DNA of 64,000 bases from Bacillota bacterium. GTDB taxonomy: Bacteria; Bacillota; Bacilli; Bacillales; Cytobacillaceae. The DNA lies in assembly GCA_030705955.1 (NCBI GenBank), contig JAUZPL010000003.1, positions 1 to 64,000 on the forward strand. Reading direction: 5' to 3'. This document shows positions 25,148 to 35,416 of this stretch, in pieces; positions within the stretch are counted from its first letter, which is position 1; the number at the start of each line of letters is the position of its first letter. A program made the translations under genes and the position numbers. The notes under the pieces are model-generated. The model worked only from the letters and a program-made list of their open reading frames with translations. It searched no databases and was not told the origin of the DNA.

Positions 25148-27071
25148 TAAAGAAATCATCCTGCAAATTGGACGAAGCACAGGTTGGATTTCATTAGTGT
25201 ACATATTAGGGCTGGTATTTGCCTTGCCCCTAAGGATCTTAATGATTTATTCAGATGAAAAAAACCGCACAAACCTAAATGTTGGAGGAAACCTTTTCCG
25301 ATTCGATTTCACCATACAAGTGGTTCTTTTCATAACTGTTCCTATATTGCTATCCGTCTTTTTATTTCGGTATTTACATGTAAAACAGGCCACTGATTTA
25401 GTACACAGTTTGCCATTAAAAAGAAATAAACTTTATCACCATTACGCCTTAAGCGGAGTGTTTTTTCTAGTCCTACCTATTGTCTTGATTACCGTTTCTG
25501 TTTTAATCATTTATGCCTCGCTCCATCTACAGACTTATTTTGGAGTGAGGGATATTTTCTACTGGGCGGGAACTGCTATTTTAGCAACTGTTTGCCTTTA
25601 TACAGCTGGTATTTTTATAGCCATGATGACTGGCATTTCTGCCGTTCATGCTGTGTTAACCTATATTTTTCTTATATTCCCAGTAGGGATTACCCTCCTA
25701 GTTGTTTACAATCTTAAGATTTTACTTTATGGGTTTCCAAGTGATTATTATCTAAGGGGAAATTTAGATAAAATGTCACCTTTAACCGAGGTAATAGGAC
25801 TTGAAGGAAAGCCATTTGACTGGAGTAATGTTCTAGTTTTTTCAATATTAACTATTCTGTTATATGGATTATCACTAATTTTTTATAAAAAAAGAAATCT
25901 AGAAGCAGCTTCAGAGCCTATTGCCTTTGTAAAATTGAGAAGTATTTTTAAATATGGGGTAACCTTTTGTACTATGCTTCTTGGCGGGGCATATTTTAGT
26001 GAAACCCTATACAACCTCGGCTGGAGTATCTTTGGTTATGTAGCAGGAGCTGTAATGGGATACTTTGTGGCTGAAATGGTATTGCAAAAAACGTGGCGTG
26101 TATTTAGGCATATAAAGGGATTGGTTATTTATACGGTGATTATGATTCTTTTTGCAATTGGGTTTCAAACTCTAGGAATATATGAAAATCATATTCCAAA
26201 ACAAGATGAAATCAAAAGTGTTCTATTAACGGACAATCCATCTAATGAGGTTATACAAGATCATTTTTACAAAAACTACTATGCTCCTAAACCAATAAGG
26301 GAACAGGATAATATTAAGTCCGTCCTGAAACTGCATGAGCAAATTCTAGCGGATAAACAAATAAATCAGAAGAATAAGAGTACTCCTTACAAAATGGCCT
26401 TTTTTGTATATGAATTAAAGAACGGCCAAAAGGTTATACGTGAATACCAATTAAATCAAAAGCTTTATGATGATTTCTACAAGCCAATCTATGAGTCTAC
26501 TGAATACAAGGAGAAAACAGAGGGGATTTTTAGGGTAAGAGACAAAGATGTAGAAACCATAGCGATAGGTAACTATGGTCCTGTTGGAAAACGAGCCATT
26601 ATCCCTGAACCAAGCGAAATAAAAACAATTTTAGCCATGCTTAAAAAAGATGTTTTAGCAAGAACATATGAGGATGGAGTTTATTTTAAAGGAGGGAGTG
26701 AAACAGTCGAAATCAATTTAGGAAAGAACAACCAATTAAGTCTGGAACTGTTGCCGACTTATACAAATACAAGGGGCTGGCTCAAAGAAAAAGGATTTTT
26801 AGAGAGGGCAACCATAACGGAAAATGATATTAATTACATTCTTGTGCATAGGAATAATAACCCTAATGGAAAAACCATAATTGATGAAAATCAACCTGGA
26901 AATTTAAAAATAACGGATAAGGAACATATAAGAGAAGCCCTTGCTAATGCTGGGCCTAATCCGGGTAGTTATGAAGCCATTTTCTATTTCGAACAGGGAA
27001 ATACTCAACAGGCCTTCTTTTTCGACGAGGACCATGCACCGGATTTTATAAGGGATCACTTTAAAAAGTAA
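25122..27071 (+). CDS. ABC transporter membrane protein with large C-terminal extracytoplasmic domain
   Basis: 649 aa from ATG 25122; multiple TM segments then soluble ~320 aa region; overlaps ATPase gene. Confidence 0.8.
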   Translation: MPSKISWFSKEIILQIGRSTGWISLVYILGLVFALPLRILMIYSDEKNRTNLNVGGNLFRFDFTIQVVLFITVPILLSVFLFRYLHVKQATDLVHSLPLKRNKLYHHYALSGVFFLVLPIVLITVSVLIIYASLHLQTYFGVRDIFYWAGTAILATVCLYTAGIFIAMMTGISAVHAVLTYIFLIFPVGITLLVVYNLKILLYGFPSDYYLRGNLDKMSPLTEVIGLEGKPFDWSNVLVFSILTILLYGLSLIFYKKRNLEAASEPIAFVKLRSIFKYGVTFCTMLLGGAYFSETLYNLGWSIFGYVAGAVMGYFVAEMVLQKTWRVFRHIKGLVIYTVIMILFAIGFQTLGIYENHIPKQDEIKSVLLTDNPSNEVIQDHFYKNYYAPKPIREQDNIKSVLKLHEQILADKQINQKNKSTPYKMAFFVYELKNGQKVIREYQLNQKLYDDFYKPIYESTEYKEKTEGIFRVRDKDVETIAIGNYGPVGKRAIIPEPSEIKTILAMLKKDVLARTYEDGVYFKGGSETVEINLGKNNQLSLELLPTYTNTRGWLKEKGFLERATITENDINYILVHRNNNPNGKTIIDENQPGNLKITDKEHIREALANAGPNPGSYEAIFYFEQGNTQQAFFFDEDHAPDFIRDHFKK

Positions 27072-27142
27072 TGAAAAACGAATGCAGTCGCTTTAAATAC
27101 TTGGCGAATGCATTCGTTTTTTAAGCTAATCAGAATAAGTGC

Positions 27143-27188
27143 AACTAGGCAATCGCCTGTGCTAAGGCTTGGCGCTAGCCAAGTTTTC
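27143..27188 (+). repeat. Dispersed hairpin repeat, copy 2
   Basis: AACTAGGCAATCGCCTGTGCTAAGGCTTGGCGCTAGCCAAGTTTTC; same family as 16495 and 46134. Confidence 0.8.
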
Positions 27189-27192
27189 TTTA

Positions 27193-27771
27193 TTATTTTG
27201 TATATCTATTTGCATAGCTGGAGGCTACAAATGCATTGGGTTTTATTTTTGGTTCAACACCCATTGATTCCATTCTAGTCACCATTTCTTTAACAAATTC
27301 TCTTGTTTTATTTCGCTTTCCTGCCCCAATATCAATATGTCCTTCAATGGTGAAAGAGACACCCTGATATAAGTAAGGAAGTATAATTTGGATTAACTCA
27401 TTTTTTCTCTCTTCTGTGATCATGGCGACAATTTCCTCTGTTAATGATAATTCTAATGAAATTCGTTCATGGAGCTGTTCCATTTTTCTTGGAATGGCTA
27501 CCTTTCTTATGCAAGCCCATACACCTTCTCCGATATTTTGAATGACAATCCCGGTTATAAAGAGTGTATGTTCTTTATGAACCTGGGAATCTGTCCCCAC
27601 CATTAGCCGGAAATTCCCTTTTTGGTTCATCTTCATAAATTGAATAATATGCTCAAAAACCCTTTCAAATGACATATTGCTTTCCTGAAGATTTTGAAAA
27701 GAATAAGGATAAACCTGATTGTTTTGCAAATGAAACACCCAACTTTCCCCATGTGGATTAGGGCAGTACAT
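27193..27771 (-). CDS. Ribonuclease H-like YkuK family protein (DUF458)
   Basis: FRLMVGTDSQVHKEHTLFITGIVIQ...HIDIGAGKRNKTREFVKEMVTRMESMGVEPKIKPNAFVASSYANRYTK. Confidence 0.82.
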   Translation of the reverse strand: MYCPNPHGESWVFHLQNNQVYPYSFQNLQESNMSFERVFEHIIQFMKMNQKGNFRLMVGTDSQVHKEHTLFITGIVIQNIGEGVWACIRKVAIPRKMEQLHERISLELSLTEEIVAMITEERKNELIQIILPYLYQGVSFTIEGHIDIGAGKRNKTREFVKEMVTRMESMGVEPKIKPNAFVASSYANRYTK

Positions 27772-27901
27772 ATACTATCTTATGGAAGTCTCTTCAAGGT
27801 CGTGCGGATGAAAAGTATATAGCTTTAGGCTATACAAAGTGAGGGAAAAAAGATAAAATAATACTAAACCAATAAATCCAATAAGAAAGGTTGGGATTAT
27901 A

Positions 27902-28336
27902 TTGTCAGAAGCGATTCGTTCGATTCCTCGCCCACTTGTAAGAATCAATCAATGGGTGATTGTCATAAGTGCAGTGTTAACATTAATACTTGGCCAAGGC
28001 TGGTTTTTATTAATTCCACTAATTTCCGGAGTTATGGGGTTACTCTTTGGATTCAATCCAGTCATGCGTTTTGCAAAGCTTTTTTTAAAAAAGAAACCTG
28101 GAGAATACCTACCAGAGGATTGGGAACAGCAACAGTTTAACCAAAAAATTGCGGTTACCTGTTTAGCTTTAGGATTTTTAGGTTTCACATTTAAATGGAC
28201 CATTGTAGCATATGTCTTCACGGCACTTGTTGCGCTGGCAGCGTTCATTGCTATTCTTGGATTTTGCATCGGCTGCTTCATTCATTATCAATGGAAGCTT
28301 TATAACTTTAGACGGACAAATCAAAAAGCACATTAA
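27902..28336 (+). CDS. DUF4395-like membrane protein
   Basis: 144 aa; IPRPLVRINQWVIVISAVLTLILGQGWFLLIPLISGVMGLLFGFNPVMRFAK; TTG start. Confidence 0.75.
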   Translation: MSEAIRSIPRPLVRINQWVIVISAVLTLILGQGWFLLIPLISGVMGLLFGFNPVMRFAKLFLKKKPGEYLPEDWEQQQFNQKIAVTCLALGFLGFTFKWTIVAYVFTALVALAAFIAILGFCIGCFIHYQWKLYNFRRTNQKAH

Positions 28337-28442
28337 GGTCCTTGTCTCTCGTATGGGAGACGAGGGCTTTTTTTTGCTGAGGTTAGGAGTTGTTAATGAA
28401 ACTTGGCAATTTGAATGATAAGAAAGGGGGAGTTTAAGAGAG

Positions 28443-28562
28443 TTGGCCGGTAAATTTGGTGATTCGACGGGTAAATGCATAAAACCTGCTGGTAAATCTA
28501 TGAAACTGACTGGTAAAAAGTATAAAGTGAATGGTACCTGTAAACTGGATGTTTCCAGGTAA
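28443..28562 (+). CDS. Candidate micropeptide (39 aa) made of Gly-Lys heptad repeats
   Basis: TTG start with upstream aaggggga; MAGKFGDSTGKCIKPAGKSMKLTGKKYKVNGTCKLDVSR*. Confidence 0.3.
   Translation: MAGKFGDSTGKCIKPAGKSMKLTGKKYKVNGTCKLDVSR
28449..28560 (+). repeat. Degenerate 21-bp-period tandem repeat
   Basis: GGTAAA/GGTACC at 28449, 28470, 28491, 28512, 28533 (exact 21-bp spacing), final GGTAAA at 28558. Confidence 0.75.
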
Positions 28563-28775
28563 AAAAGCTCCCCACATTGTAGAAAAAAAGATTAAAATTA
28601 TTATAGTCTAAGAAATTTTTCTGGAATTGAGGAATGTGAATGTTGTCTAAGCACTTGGAAAATTTCTCTATAAGTGTAATGAAACGATACTAGCTTGTTT
28701 AGTGTTTGCAAATAATCACAGAATTCATCAATAAAAACCCCTATAATAGTGGTATTCACAAAGGGGAGTGAGTAT

Positions 28776-29381
28776 ATGCAGCTTATCCTAGATTCTAAGA
28801 ACCTAGAAGATTATTTAGAAGAGACGGATGTAATCAATTTTAACCATCCAATCGTAAGCAAAAAAGTGGGGGAAATTAAGCAAGTAGGCAAGACCAAACA
28901 GGAGCAGGCCCAATTAGCGTTTGATTTTGCCAGGGATGAAATTCAACATTCCTTTGATAAGGAAAGTACGAAAATAACAATAAGTGCTTCAGATGCATTA
29001 GAGCATAAAGAAGGAATCTGTTTTGCAAAGGCTCATTTGCTAGCAGCTTTATTAAGGGGCTTGGGTATTCCAACAGGTTTTTGTTATCAGAGAGTAACAA
29101 GAAAAGGAACAGCTGAATCCGGCTATGCTTTACATGGCTTAAATGCAGTTTATTTTGAAGAGTTGGATCAATGGTTTCGAGTTGATCCTAGAGGAAACAA
29201 GCCTGGTGTCCATTCTGAATTTAGTATTCATCCTGAAAAATTAGCCTACACCATTCACACTGAGTTAGATGAAATGGATTACCCTAATGTTTATAGAAAA
29301 CCTTTAGAAGAAGTTATTTTGTCCATGAAGCAATCAGCTGATTGTAAGGAATTATTTTTTAACCGACCTGAATCACTTTAA
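28776..29381 (+). CDS. Transglutaminase-like domain protein
   Basis: HKEGICFAKAHLLAALLRGLGIPTGFCYQRV...YALHGLNAVYFEELDQWFRVDPRGNKPGV (Cys-His-Asp). Confidence 0.9.
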   Translation: MQLILDSKNLEDYLEETDVINFNHPIVSKKVGEIKQVGKTKQEQAQLAFDFARDEIQHSFDKESTKITISASDALEHKEGICFAKAHLLAALLRGLGIPTGFCYQRVTRKGTAESGYALHGLNAVYFEELDQWFRVDPRGNKPGVHSEFSIHPEKLAYTIHTELDEMDYPNVYRKPLEEVILSMKQSADCKELFFNRPESL

Positions 29382-29424
29382 ATGACGATTTAAGGACTGT
29401 CCCGTGATAGTCCTTTCTTTAATG

Positions 29425-29453
29425 TTGCAAAAACTAATGGTATTAGTTAAAAT
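29425..29453 (+). promoter_or_regulatory. Sigma-A-type promoter with operator in the spacer
   Basis: TTGCAA - 17 bp - TAAAAT; spacer contains most of AACTAATGGTATTAGTT. Confidence 0.65.
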
Positions 29454-29472
29454 AAAACTAACGTTATTAGTT
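29432..29472 (+). promoter_or_regulatory. Paired palindromic operators
   Basis: AACTAATGGTATTAGTT (29432-29448) and AACTAACGTTATTAGTT (29456-29472), 24 bp apart. Confidence 0.7.
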
Positions 29473-29488
29473 AAAGGAGATGGGTACA

Positions 29489-30205
29489 ATGAGGGTTATT
29501 AAAGAGGGTTACTTGTATCAATTAACATCCATGCCTAACTTTTTTCCGGTTAATTGTTATCTTTTAGAAGAAGAAGAAGGCTTAACCTTAATTGATGCGG
29601 CATTACCGTTTAATGCAAAAGCAATTATTAAAACAGCTTTGGATTGAAATAGAACGATTTCAAAAATTATTTTGACACATGCTCATGGGGATCATGTGGG
29701 TGCATTAGATGCCATAAAGGAAAGGTTTCCAAGTGCCCCTGTTTTCATTTCCAATCGGGACTCGAGATTAATGGATGGTGACCGCTCTCTTAATAAGGAT
29801 GAACCGAAAACACCTATTAAAGGCAGTGTACCTAAGAATCTAAAAACAAGAGCAGATGTATTATTAAAGGATGGAGATCAAGTAGGCTCATTAACAGCCA
29901 TTTTCACACCAGGGCATACTCCTGGTTCTATGTCCTTTTTAGACAATCGAAATGGAGCGATCATAGTTGGCGACGCACTACAAACAAGAGGCGGAGTGGC
30001 AATAGCAGGTGATGTGAAGCCATTATTTCCTTTTCCAGCCTTTGGTACATGGAGTAAGGAAGTGGCATTAGCTAGTGCAAAAAAGATAGTAGAAGTTCAA
30101 CCATCCCTACTTGCTGTAGGTCATGGTGAAATGATGAAAAGCCCAGTAAAGAAAATAGGGGAAGCTATTATAAACCTTGAGAAAAAATTGTCATTAGGAG
30201 AGTAA
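29489..30205 (+). pseudogene. MBL-fold metallo-hydrolase interrupted by in-frame TGA at 29645-29647
   Basis: MRVIKEGYLYQLTSMPNFFPVNCYLLEEEEGLTLIDAALPFNAKAIIKTALD*NRTISKIILTHAHGDHVGALDAIKERF...; 717 nt, same frame both sides of the stop. Confidence 0.85.
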
Positions 30206-30207
30206 GA

Positions 30208-30822
30208 ATGTCACCAAGACCAAAAATAAGCCTTGATTTATCAACAATACTTAAAGTAGCAGTAGATATTGCAGATCAAAATGGATTTGAGGAGGTTACG
30301 CTAGCTAACCTGGCAAAAAAACTTTCCATTCGTCCACCCTCTCTATATAATCACTTCGAAGGTTTACCTGATCTGAGAAAGAAATTAGCAATTTACGGAT
30401 TGAACCAACTATATTCGGAATTGGTAAATAGATCTATAGGGATTTTAGGAGAAAAAGCCGTATTAGCACTAAGTTTGACATATGTAAATTTTGCAAGAAA
30501 CCATCCTGGATTATATGAGGCCACCTTACAAGCACCTGATCCAATAGACTCTGAGCTTCAAACAGCTGGAGGAAAAATCGTTGAATTAACTCTTCAGGTT
30601 TTGCATGCTTATCAATTGCCAGAAGAAAATGCTCTTCATGCTGTGCGTGGGTTAAGGAGTATTTTACATGGATTTGCTACTTTAGAACAAAAAGGTGGTT
30701 TTGCCATTAACTTAGATTTAAATGAGAGCTTGACTTTTATTATAAAGGCTTTTCTAAAGGGGATACGTGAGTTGAGTGAAGGTATCCGCACCCCGTATAA
30801 GGGACAGTCCTTAAAGGAGTAA
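30208..30822 (+). CDS. TetR/AcrR family regulator
   Basis: VAVDIADQNGFEEVTLANLAKKLSIRPPSLYNHFEGLPDLRKKLAIYGL; C-terminal WHG-like RGLRSILHGFATLEQKGGFA. Confidence 0.9.
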   Translation: MSPRPKISLDLSTILKVAVDIADQNGFEEVTLANLAKKLSIRPPSLYNHFEGLPDLRKKLAIYGLNQLYSELVNRSIGILGEKAVLALSLTYVNFARNHPGLYEATLQAPDPIDSELQTAGGKIVELTLQVLHAYQLPEENALHAVRGLRSILHGFATLEQKGGFAINLDLNESLTFIIKAFLKGIRELSEGIRTPYKGQSLKE

Positions 30823-30826
30823 ACCT

Positions 30827-31951
30827 ATGATTGAACCTGATAACTATGAAGTAACTTCCAAAAAAGACAGGTATGAGGATGGCCATTATTATACGGCTGT
30901 TAAAACAACCGGAATCTATTGTCTTCCAACTTGTAAGGCAAAAACTCCAAATAAAGAAAATGTTGAGTATTTTAAAACCGTATTAGAGGCTGAAGCAGCA
31001 GGATACAGACCGTGTAAGAGGTGTATTCCAAATGTGGACAGTGTTAATTGGAGGGATTACAAGAAGTATATTGATGTGGTACCTCCTCAGGAATTTAGTT
31101 TTGAAGAATGCTTAGTTTATTTAAATCGCTCAGACACCGAATGTCTCCACAAAGTTAAAGGGGGGGAACTTTATAAACTTTTAAAAATAGAGGATTGGAA
31201 GGTTCTCTTTAAAATTGGAACGGAAGCAACTAGTTTACGAGTATCCTTCTTAAATGATCAACCACCTAAATGGGTAAGGGGACAGATAGCAAAATATATT
31301 TGGGATTTATTTGATTTTGACACGGATATAAGACCATTTTACAAAATGGCCTTACATGATGATGTTCTTCATCCATTAGTGGGTCAGTTCAAAGGACTTA
31401 GAATTGTAAAAATGAATGATATTTTTGAATGTCTAACCTGGGCAATAATGGGGCAGCAAATAAATTTAAAATTTGCTTATACATTAAAAAAAAGGTTCGT
31501 TGAAAAGTATGGGGAGAAGATTCATTTTGATGGAGAAGACTATTTTCTTTTTCCTACTGCTGAAGTGATTTCAATGCGATCAGTTGAAGATTTGAAAAGC
31601 TTTCAATTCACAACAAGAAAAGCTGAGTATGTGCTTGAAATTGCGAGAATTTGTGCAAGTGGAGGTTTACGAAAAGAAGAATTAGCCCTAATAAAGGACT
31701 ATGAACTATTAAAAAAAAGAATTGTTTCAATCAGGGGCATAGGAAATTGGACAGCAGATTATACGATTATGAAATGTTTTCATCAAAACTGTGCTTTTCC
31801 GCTTGCTGATGTCGGAATTCATAATGCATTAAAAGGAATCTTAAAACGTGAAGAAAAACCATCCTTACAGGAAATTATCCGGTTAGCTGAAAACTGGAAA
31901 GGCTGGGAGTCATACGCAGCCTTTTATATATGGAGGTATCTTTATGAATAA
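30827..31951 (+). CDS. Ada zinc-binding domain fused to AlkA-type DNA-3-methyladenine glycosylase
   Basis: [40 protein letters not shown] then Hh[22 protein letters not shown]. Confidence 0.9.
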   Translation: MIEPDNYEVTSKKDRYEDGHYYTAVKTTGIYCLPTCKAKTPNKENVEYFKTVLEAEAAGYRPCKRCIPNVDSVNWRDYKKYIDVVPPQEFSFEECLVYLNRSDTECLHKVKGGELYKLLKIEDWKVLFKIGTEATSLRVSFLNDQPPKWVRGQIAKYIWDLFDFDTDIRPFYKMALHDDVLHPLVGQFKGLRIVKMNDIFECLTWAIMGQQINLKFAYTLKKRFVEKYGEKIHFDGEDYFLFPTAEVISMRSVEDLKSFQFTTRKAEYVLEIARICASGGLRKEELALIKDYELLKKRIVSIRGIGNWTADYTIMKCFHQNCAFPLADVGIHNALKGILKREEKPSLQEIIRLAENWKGWESYAAFYIWRYLYE

Positions 31952-32408
31952 AATTTTTGTAGGTTATTACAAATCACCGATTGGATTATTAGAGGTTACT
32001 TGTTCAGAGAATTCAGTTCTCTCCATTCTTTTTGTAGGAGAAGCCATATCCAATTTCAATGAAAATCCTTTGGTAAAAGAGTCGATTAACCAGCTCGACC
32101 AATATTTCAAAGGGGAAAGAAAGGATTTTTCCTTGACGCTAACAATCAATGGAACAACTTTTCAAAATCAGGTTTGGCAGGAATTACGAAAGATTCCGTT
32201 CGGTACAACAGTATCCTACAAAGAATTAGCTATGAGAATTGGAAATGAAAAAGCGGTAAGGGCTGTTGGCAATGCCAATGGAAAGAATCTTATTAGTATT
32301 ATCGTGCCATGTCACCGTGTGATTGGGTCAGATAAAAGTTTAACAGGGTATGCTGGGGGGTTGAATCGAAAACAATGGCTTTTAGAGCATGAAGTGAAAA
32401 CAAAATAG
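31944..32408 (+). CDS. ogt: Methylated-DNA-[protein]-cysteine S-methyltransferase
   Basis: [63 protein letters not shown]. Confidence 0.93.
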   Translation: MNKIFVGYYKSPIGLLEVTCSENSVLSILFVGEAISNFNENPLVKESINQLDQYFKGERKDFSLTLTINGTTFQNQVWQELRKIPFGTTVSYKELAMRIGNEKAVRAVGNANGKNLISIIVPCHRVIGSDKSLTGYAGGLNRKQWLLEHEVKTK

Positions 32409-32464
32409 AATTTAGAAAGTTTGATATCTGAGTCTTTTTCCCTAATAATAGGGAGAAGGTAAGC

Positions 32465-33808
32465 ATGAAAAAGAAAGTAGGGTTGATTTTGTCAGATTTT
32501 TTATCATTGGGAGTTTCAAAACCGTTGGTGGAGATATTGAAAGCGAATGGAATTTCACTGCCAACACCCATACAAGAACGAGCAATTCCGTCCATTATCG
32601 TAGGTAAGGATATGATTGCTCAGGCACAAACCGGTACAGGAAAGACATTTACGTTTGTTCTTCCCATTTTACAAAAAATAAACCCGGATGATGAGCATGT
32701 TCAGGCATTGATTGTCACTCCAACACGAGAGTTGGCTCTGCAAATAACAAATGAAATTGAGAACTTTACTAAGCATATAGAAAATATTCGAGTTCTGGCT
32801 GTTTACGGTGGCCAAGATGTTGAAAAACAATTAAAAAAGCTGAAGAAAAATGTCCAAATTGTAGTAGGAACACCTGGACGTTTATTGGATCATATTCGAC
32901 GTGGAACGATTGAATTATCAAAGGTATCGTTTTTGGTCTTAGATGAGGCTGATCAAATGCTTCATATTGGCTTCTTAGATGAGGTTGAAGAAATCATTAA
33001 CGAAACACCAAAGAGTAGGCAAACGATGCTGTTTTCCGCGACCATTCCGGGTGAAATAAGAAAATTAGCTAAAAGACATATGAATAGTCCACAAAATATT
33101 CAAGTTCAAAATAAACAAATGCCTGCATTATCGGTTAAGCAGCAGGCCATTTTTACAACCGATCGTGCTAAACAGGCTGTTCTTATGGAATGTATTCAAA
33201 CACACCGTCCGTTTTTGGCTGTTATTTTTTGTCGGACAAAGCGTAGGGTAAGTAAGTTGTTTGAAGTGCTAAAGGCAAATCGGTTTAATTGTGATGAGCT
33301 TCATGGGGATTTATCACAGTCAAAAAGAGAACAGGTTATGGAAAGGTTCCGAAATGCTGAAATCCAGCTTCTTATTGCTACGGATGTTGCGGCAAGGGGA
33401 TTGGATGTGGAGGGGGTAACCCATGTATTTAACTATGATATTCCCCAAGATGCAGAGAGCTATATCCATCGAATTGGCCGAACGGGGCGGGCAGGAAATA
33501 CTGGACTTGCTATTACCTTATATTCTGGAAAAGACCGTCAAGCATTAGAAAAGATTGAGAAGGATTTAGATCTCACCATCAAAAAGGAAAATAGTGAAAA
33601 AGTAAATTCTGAAAAAGCTGGTAGACCCGAAAATAAGAGCGAGAAAAAGAAAATAGGAATGAAAAAAACGAGAGGCAAGGGGTCGCTTAAAGAGGAACAT
33701 AACAACAACGGAAGAAAGAATATTCCCTCCAAACAAAAATCCAGAAAATCAAGCACCACAGGACCAAAACAAACGAAAGTACAACATAATCGAAAAAGGA
33801 AGCCTTAG
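32465..33808 (+). CDS. DEAD-box RNA helicase
   Basis: [31 protein letters not shown]; Lys/Arg/Asn-rich C-terminal tail. Confidence 0.94.
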   Translation: MKKKVGLILSDFLSLGVSKPLVEILKANGISLPTPIQERAIPSIIVGKDMIAQAQTGTGKTFTFVLPILQKINPDDEHVQALIVTPTRELALQITNEIENFTKHIENIRVLAVYGGQDVEKQLKKLKKNVQIVVGTPGRLLDHIRRGTIELSKVSFLVLDEADQMLHIGFLDEVEEIINETPKSRQTMLFSATIPGEIRKLAKRHMNSPQNIQVQNKQMPALSVKQQAIFTTDRAKQAVLMECIQTHRPFLAVIFCRTKRRVSKLFEVLKANRFNCDELHGDLSQSKREQVMERFRNAEIQLLIATDVAARGLDVEGVTHVFNYDIPQDAESYIHRIGRTGRAGNTGLAITLYSGKDRQALEKIEKDLDLTIKKENSEKVNSEKAGRPENKSEKKKIGMKKTRGKGSLKEEHNNNGRKNIPSKQKSRKSSTTGPKQTKVQHNRKRKP

Positions 33809-33816
33809 TAACAATA

Positions 33817-33869
33817 AAATGGTGCCCTACAGAGCAGATGCAAATATCTGCCTATAGGGCACCATTTTT
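33817..33869. terminator. Bidirectional terminator between helicase and MATE genes
   Basis: AAAATGGTGCCCTA...TAGGGCACCATTTTT. Confidence 0.8.
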
Positions 33870-33879
33870 ATATATGTGT

Positions 33880-35238
33880 TTAAGCTCTTTTTACCTTAAG
33901 TTGTTGGATACGCTCCCAAGGTTTTGTCATCCATCTCCGGAATGCAAATACTCCACGAAGCCATTCATCTGTACCTTGAGCAATCCATATTCCTAACAAG
34001 CCCAAGCCGAAATAAATCCCAAGTACATAACTTAGTACAACCGCAATTCCCCACATAGAAATCATTCCAATGATAACTGGAAAGCGTACATCTCCTGCCG
34101 ATTTTAATGAACTCATGAGAACAATATTCATAGCCCTCCCTGGTTCAACAAAAATATTTGCCCATAATACTGGAAGGCTTATGGCAACAATCGTACTATT
34201 TTTTGAAAATAAACTCATAACATGTGAACCACTAAAGGCAAGAATGAGAGATGCTAAAAAGGAGATAAGCATAGCCAATTTAAGTGTACGGATTCCACGA
34301 TTTAGGGCTCGATCATATTGGCCTCCTCCAACATACCGCGCAACTAGAAGCTGGGTTCCTTGTGCGATAGCGACGGTGAAAAGGTAACAAAGCATAGAAA
34401 TATTAACTAAGTAAATCCTTGCTGCTAAAGAATCATCTCCAATCGTTACGACAAAGCTTGTAATAATAAGCTGTGATAATTGGTAGGACAGGTTCTCACC
34501 TGCAGAAGGAACCCCAATCGAAAGCAATGCCTTGATGTCTTCCTTTTTTGATTTGATAACATCAATCGGTTTAAATTGAAGGGCAAGTCTATTAGATACA
34601 AGATATAAAAGGGCGCAAACAGTAAAAGCGCGTGCCGCAACCATTGCCCATGAAACGCCTGTGACCCCGGTAATAGGCAACCCAAAAGGCCCTACTGTGG
34701 CTAATATATTACCACCTACACTGATTAAATCCATTACAATTGTTACGAACATGGATTCCTTAGTAAACCCATGGCTGCGGAGAATTGCACTTAAAGCCAA
34801 TGAGATAGACTCAAAGAACAGTGAGGCACCACAAATATGGATGAAGGTAAGGGAATATTGTAGTACTTTCCCATGAATATCAAATAAATGTAAAAGCATT
34901 TCTCCAAAAACAAAAACAATGGCTGCCACCGTAACGCCGAACCAAAAATTCAAGCCAAAAACAGACTTTGCCAGTTTTCTAGCTTTGTTGAATTCTCCAG
35001 CTCCAAGATTTTGGCTGATTAAGACCGTTCCTCCAATAGATGTAACATTAAAAACTAAAATAAAAATGTTTAATAACTGGTTTGCAACACCTACACCAGC
35101 TGCAGCATTATCAGAATAATGGCTTAGCATTAGGGTTGCAATAATTCCCATGCCCATGTGTAGAGCCAACTCAATTAACAGTGGCCATGTAAGACTAAAC
35201 AGAGTCTGTTCCTGATATTTGTTTTTTTCGGCTTCCAA
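33880..35238 (-). CDS. MATE family efflux transporter
   Basis: 452 aa, 12 TM MatE pattern; SLTWPLLIELALHMGMGIIATLMLSHYSDNAAAGVGVANQLLN. Confidence 0.9.
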   Translation of the reverse strand: MEAEKNKYQEQTLFSLTWPLLIELALHMGMGIIATLMLSHYSDNAAAGVGVANQLLNIFILVFNVTSIGGTVLISQNLGAGEFNKARKLAKSVFGLNFWFGVTVAAIVFVFGEMLLHLFDIHGKVLQYSLTFIHICGASLFFESISLALSAILRSHGFTKESMFVTIVMDLISVGGNILATVGPFGLPITGVTGVSWAMVAARAFTVCALLYLVSNRLALQFKPIDVIKSKKEDIKALLSIGVPSAGENLSYQLSQLIITSFVVTIGDDSLAARIYLVNISMLCYLFTVAIAQGTQLLVARYVGGGQYDRALNRGIRTLKLAMLISFLASLILAFSGSHVMSLFSKNSTIVAISLPVLWANIFVEPGRAMNIVLMSSLKSAGDVRFPVIIGMISMWGIAVVLSYVLGIYFGLGLLGIWIAQGTDEWLRGVFAFRRWMTKPWERIQQLKVKRA

Positions 35239-35416
35239 AGATATATTCCCCTTTAATCTGCTAGCTTATTACATTACTTGAATTTCATTTTACTCCTAAA
35301 ATCTGTAAAAGAATATTAGAAAGATTGATAATCCATGTAAAATAAAAGCCCATTTAAAAGCTATAAAAAAATTCAAATGGATTGTCCCTTATACAACAAT
35401 CCATTTTTAAAATTCA

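Noticed and set aside
28449-28560. CRISPR-like regular spacing
   Set aside because: 21-bp units with only ~6 conserved bases, no palindromic repeat, no cas genes; tandem repeat instead
29645-29647. Selenocysteine or reassigned TGA explaining both interrupted genes
   Set aside because: No SECIS-like element recognised, and TGA is used as a normal stop elsewhere (for example ecfT at 38771-38773)
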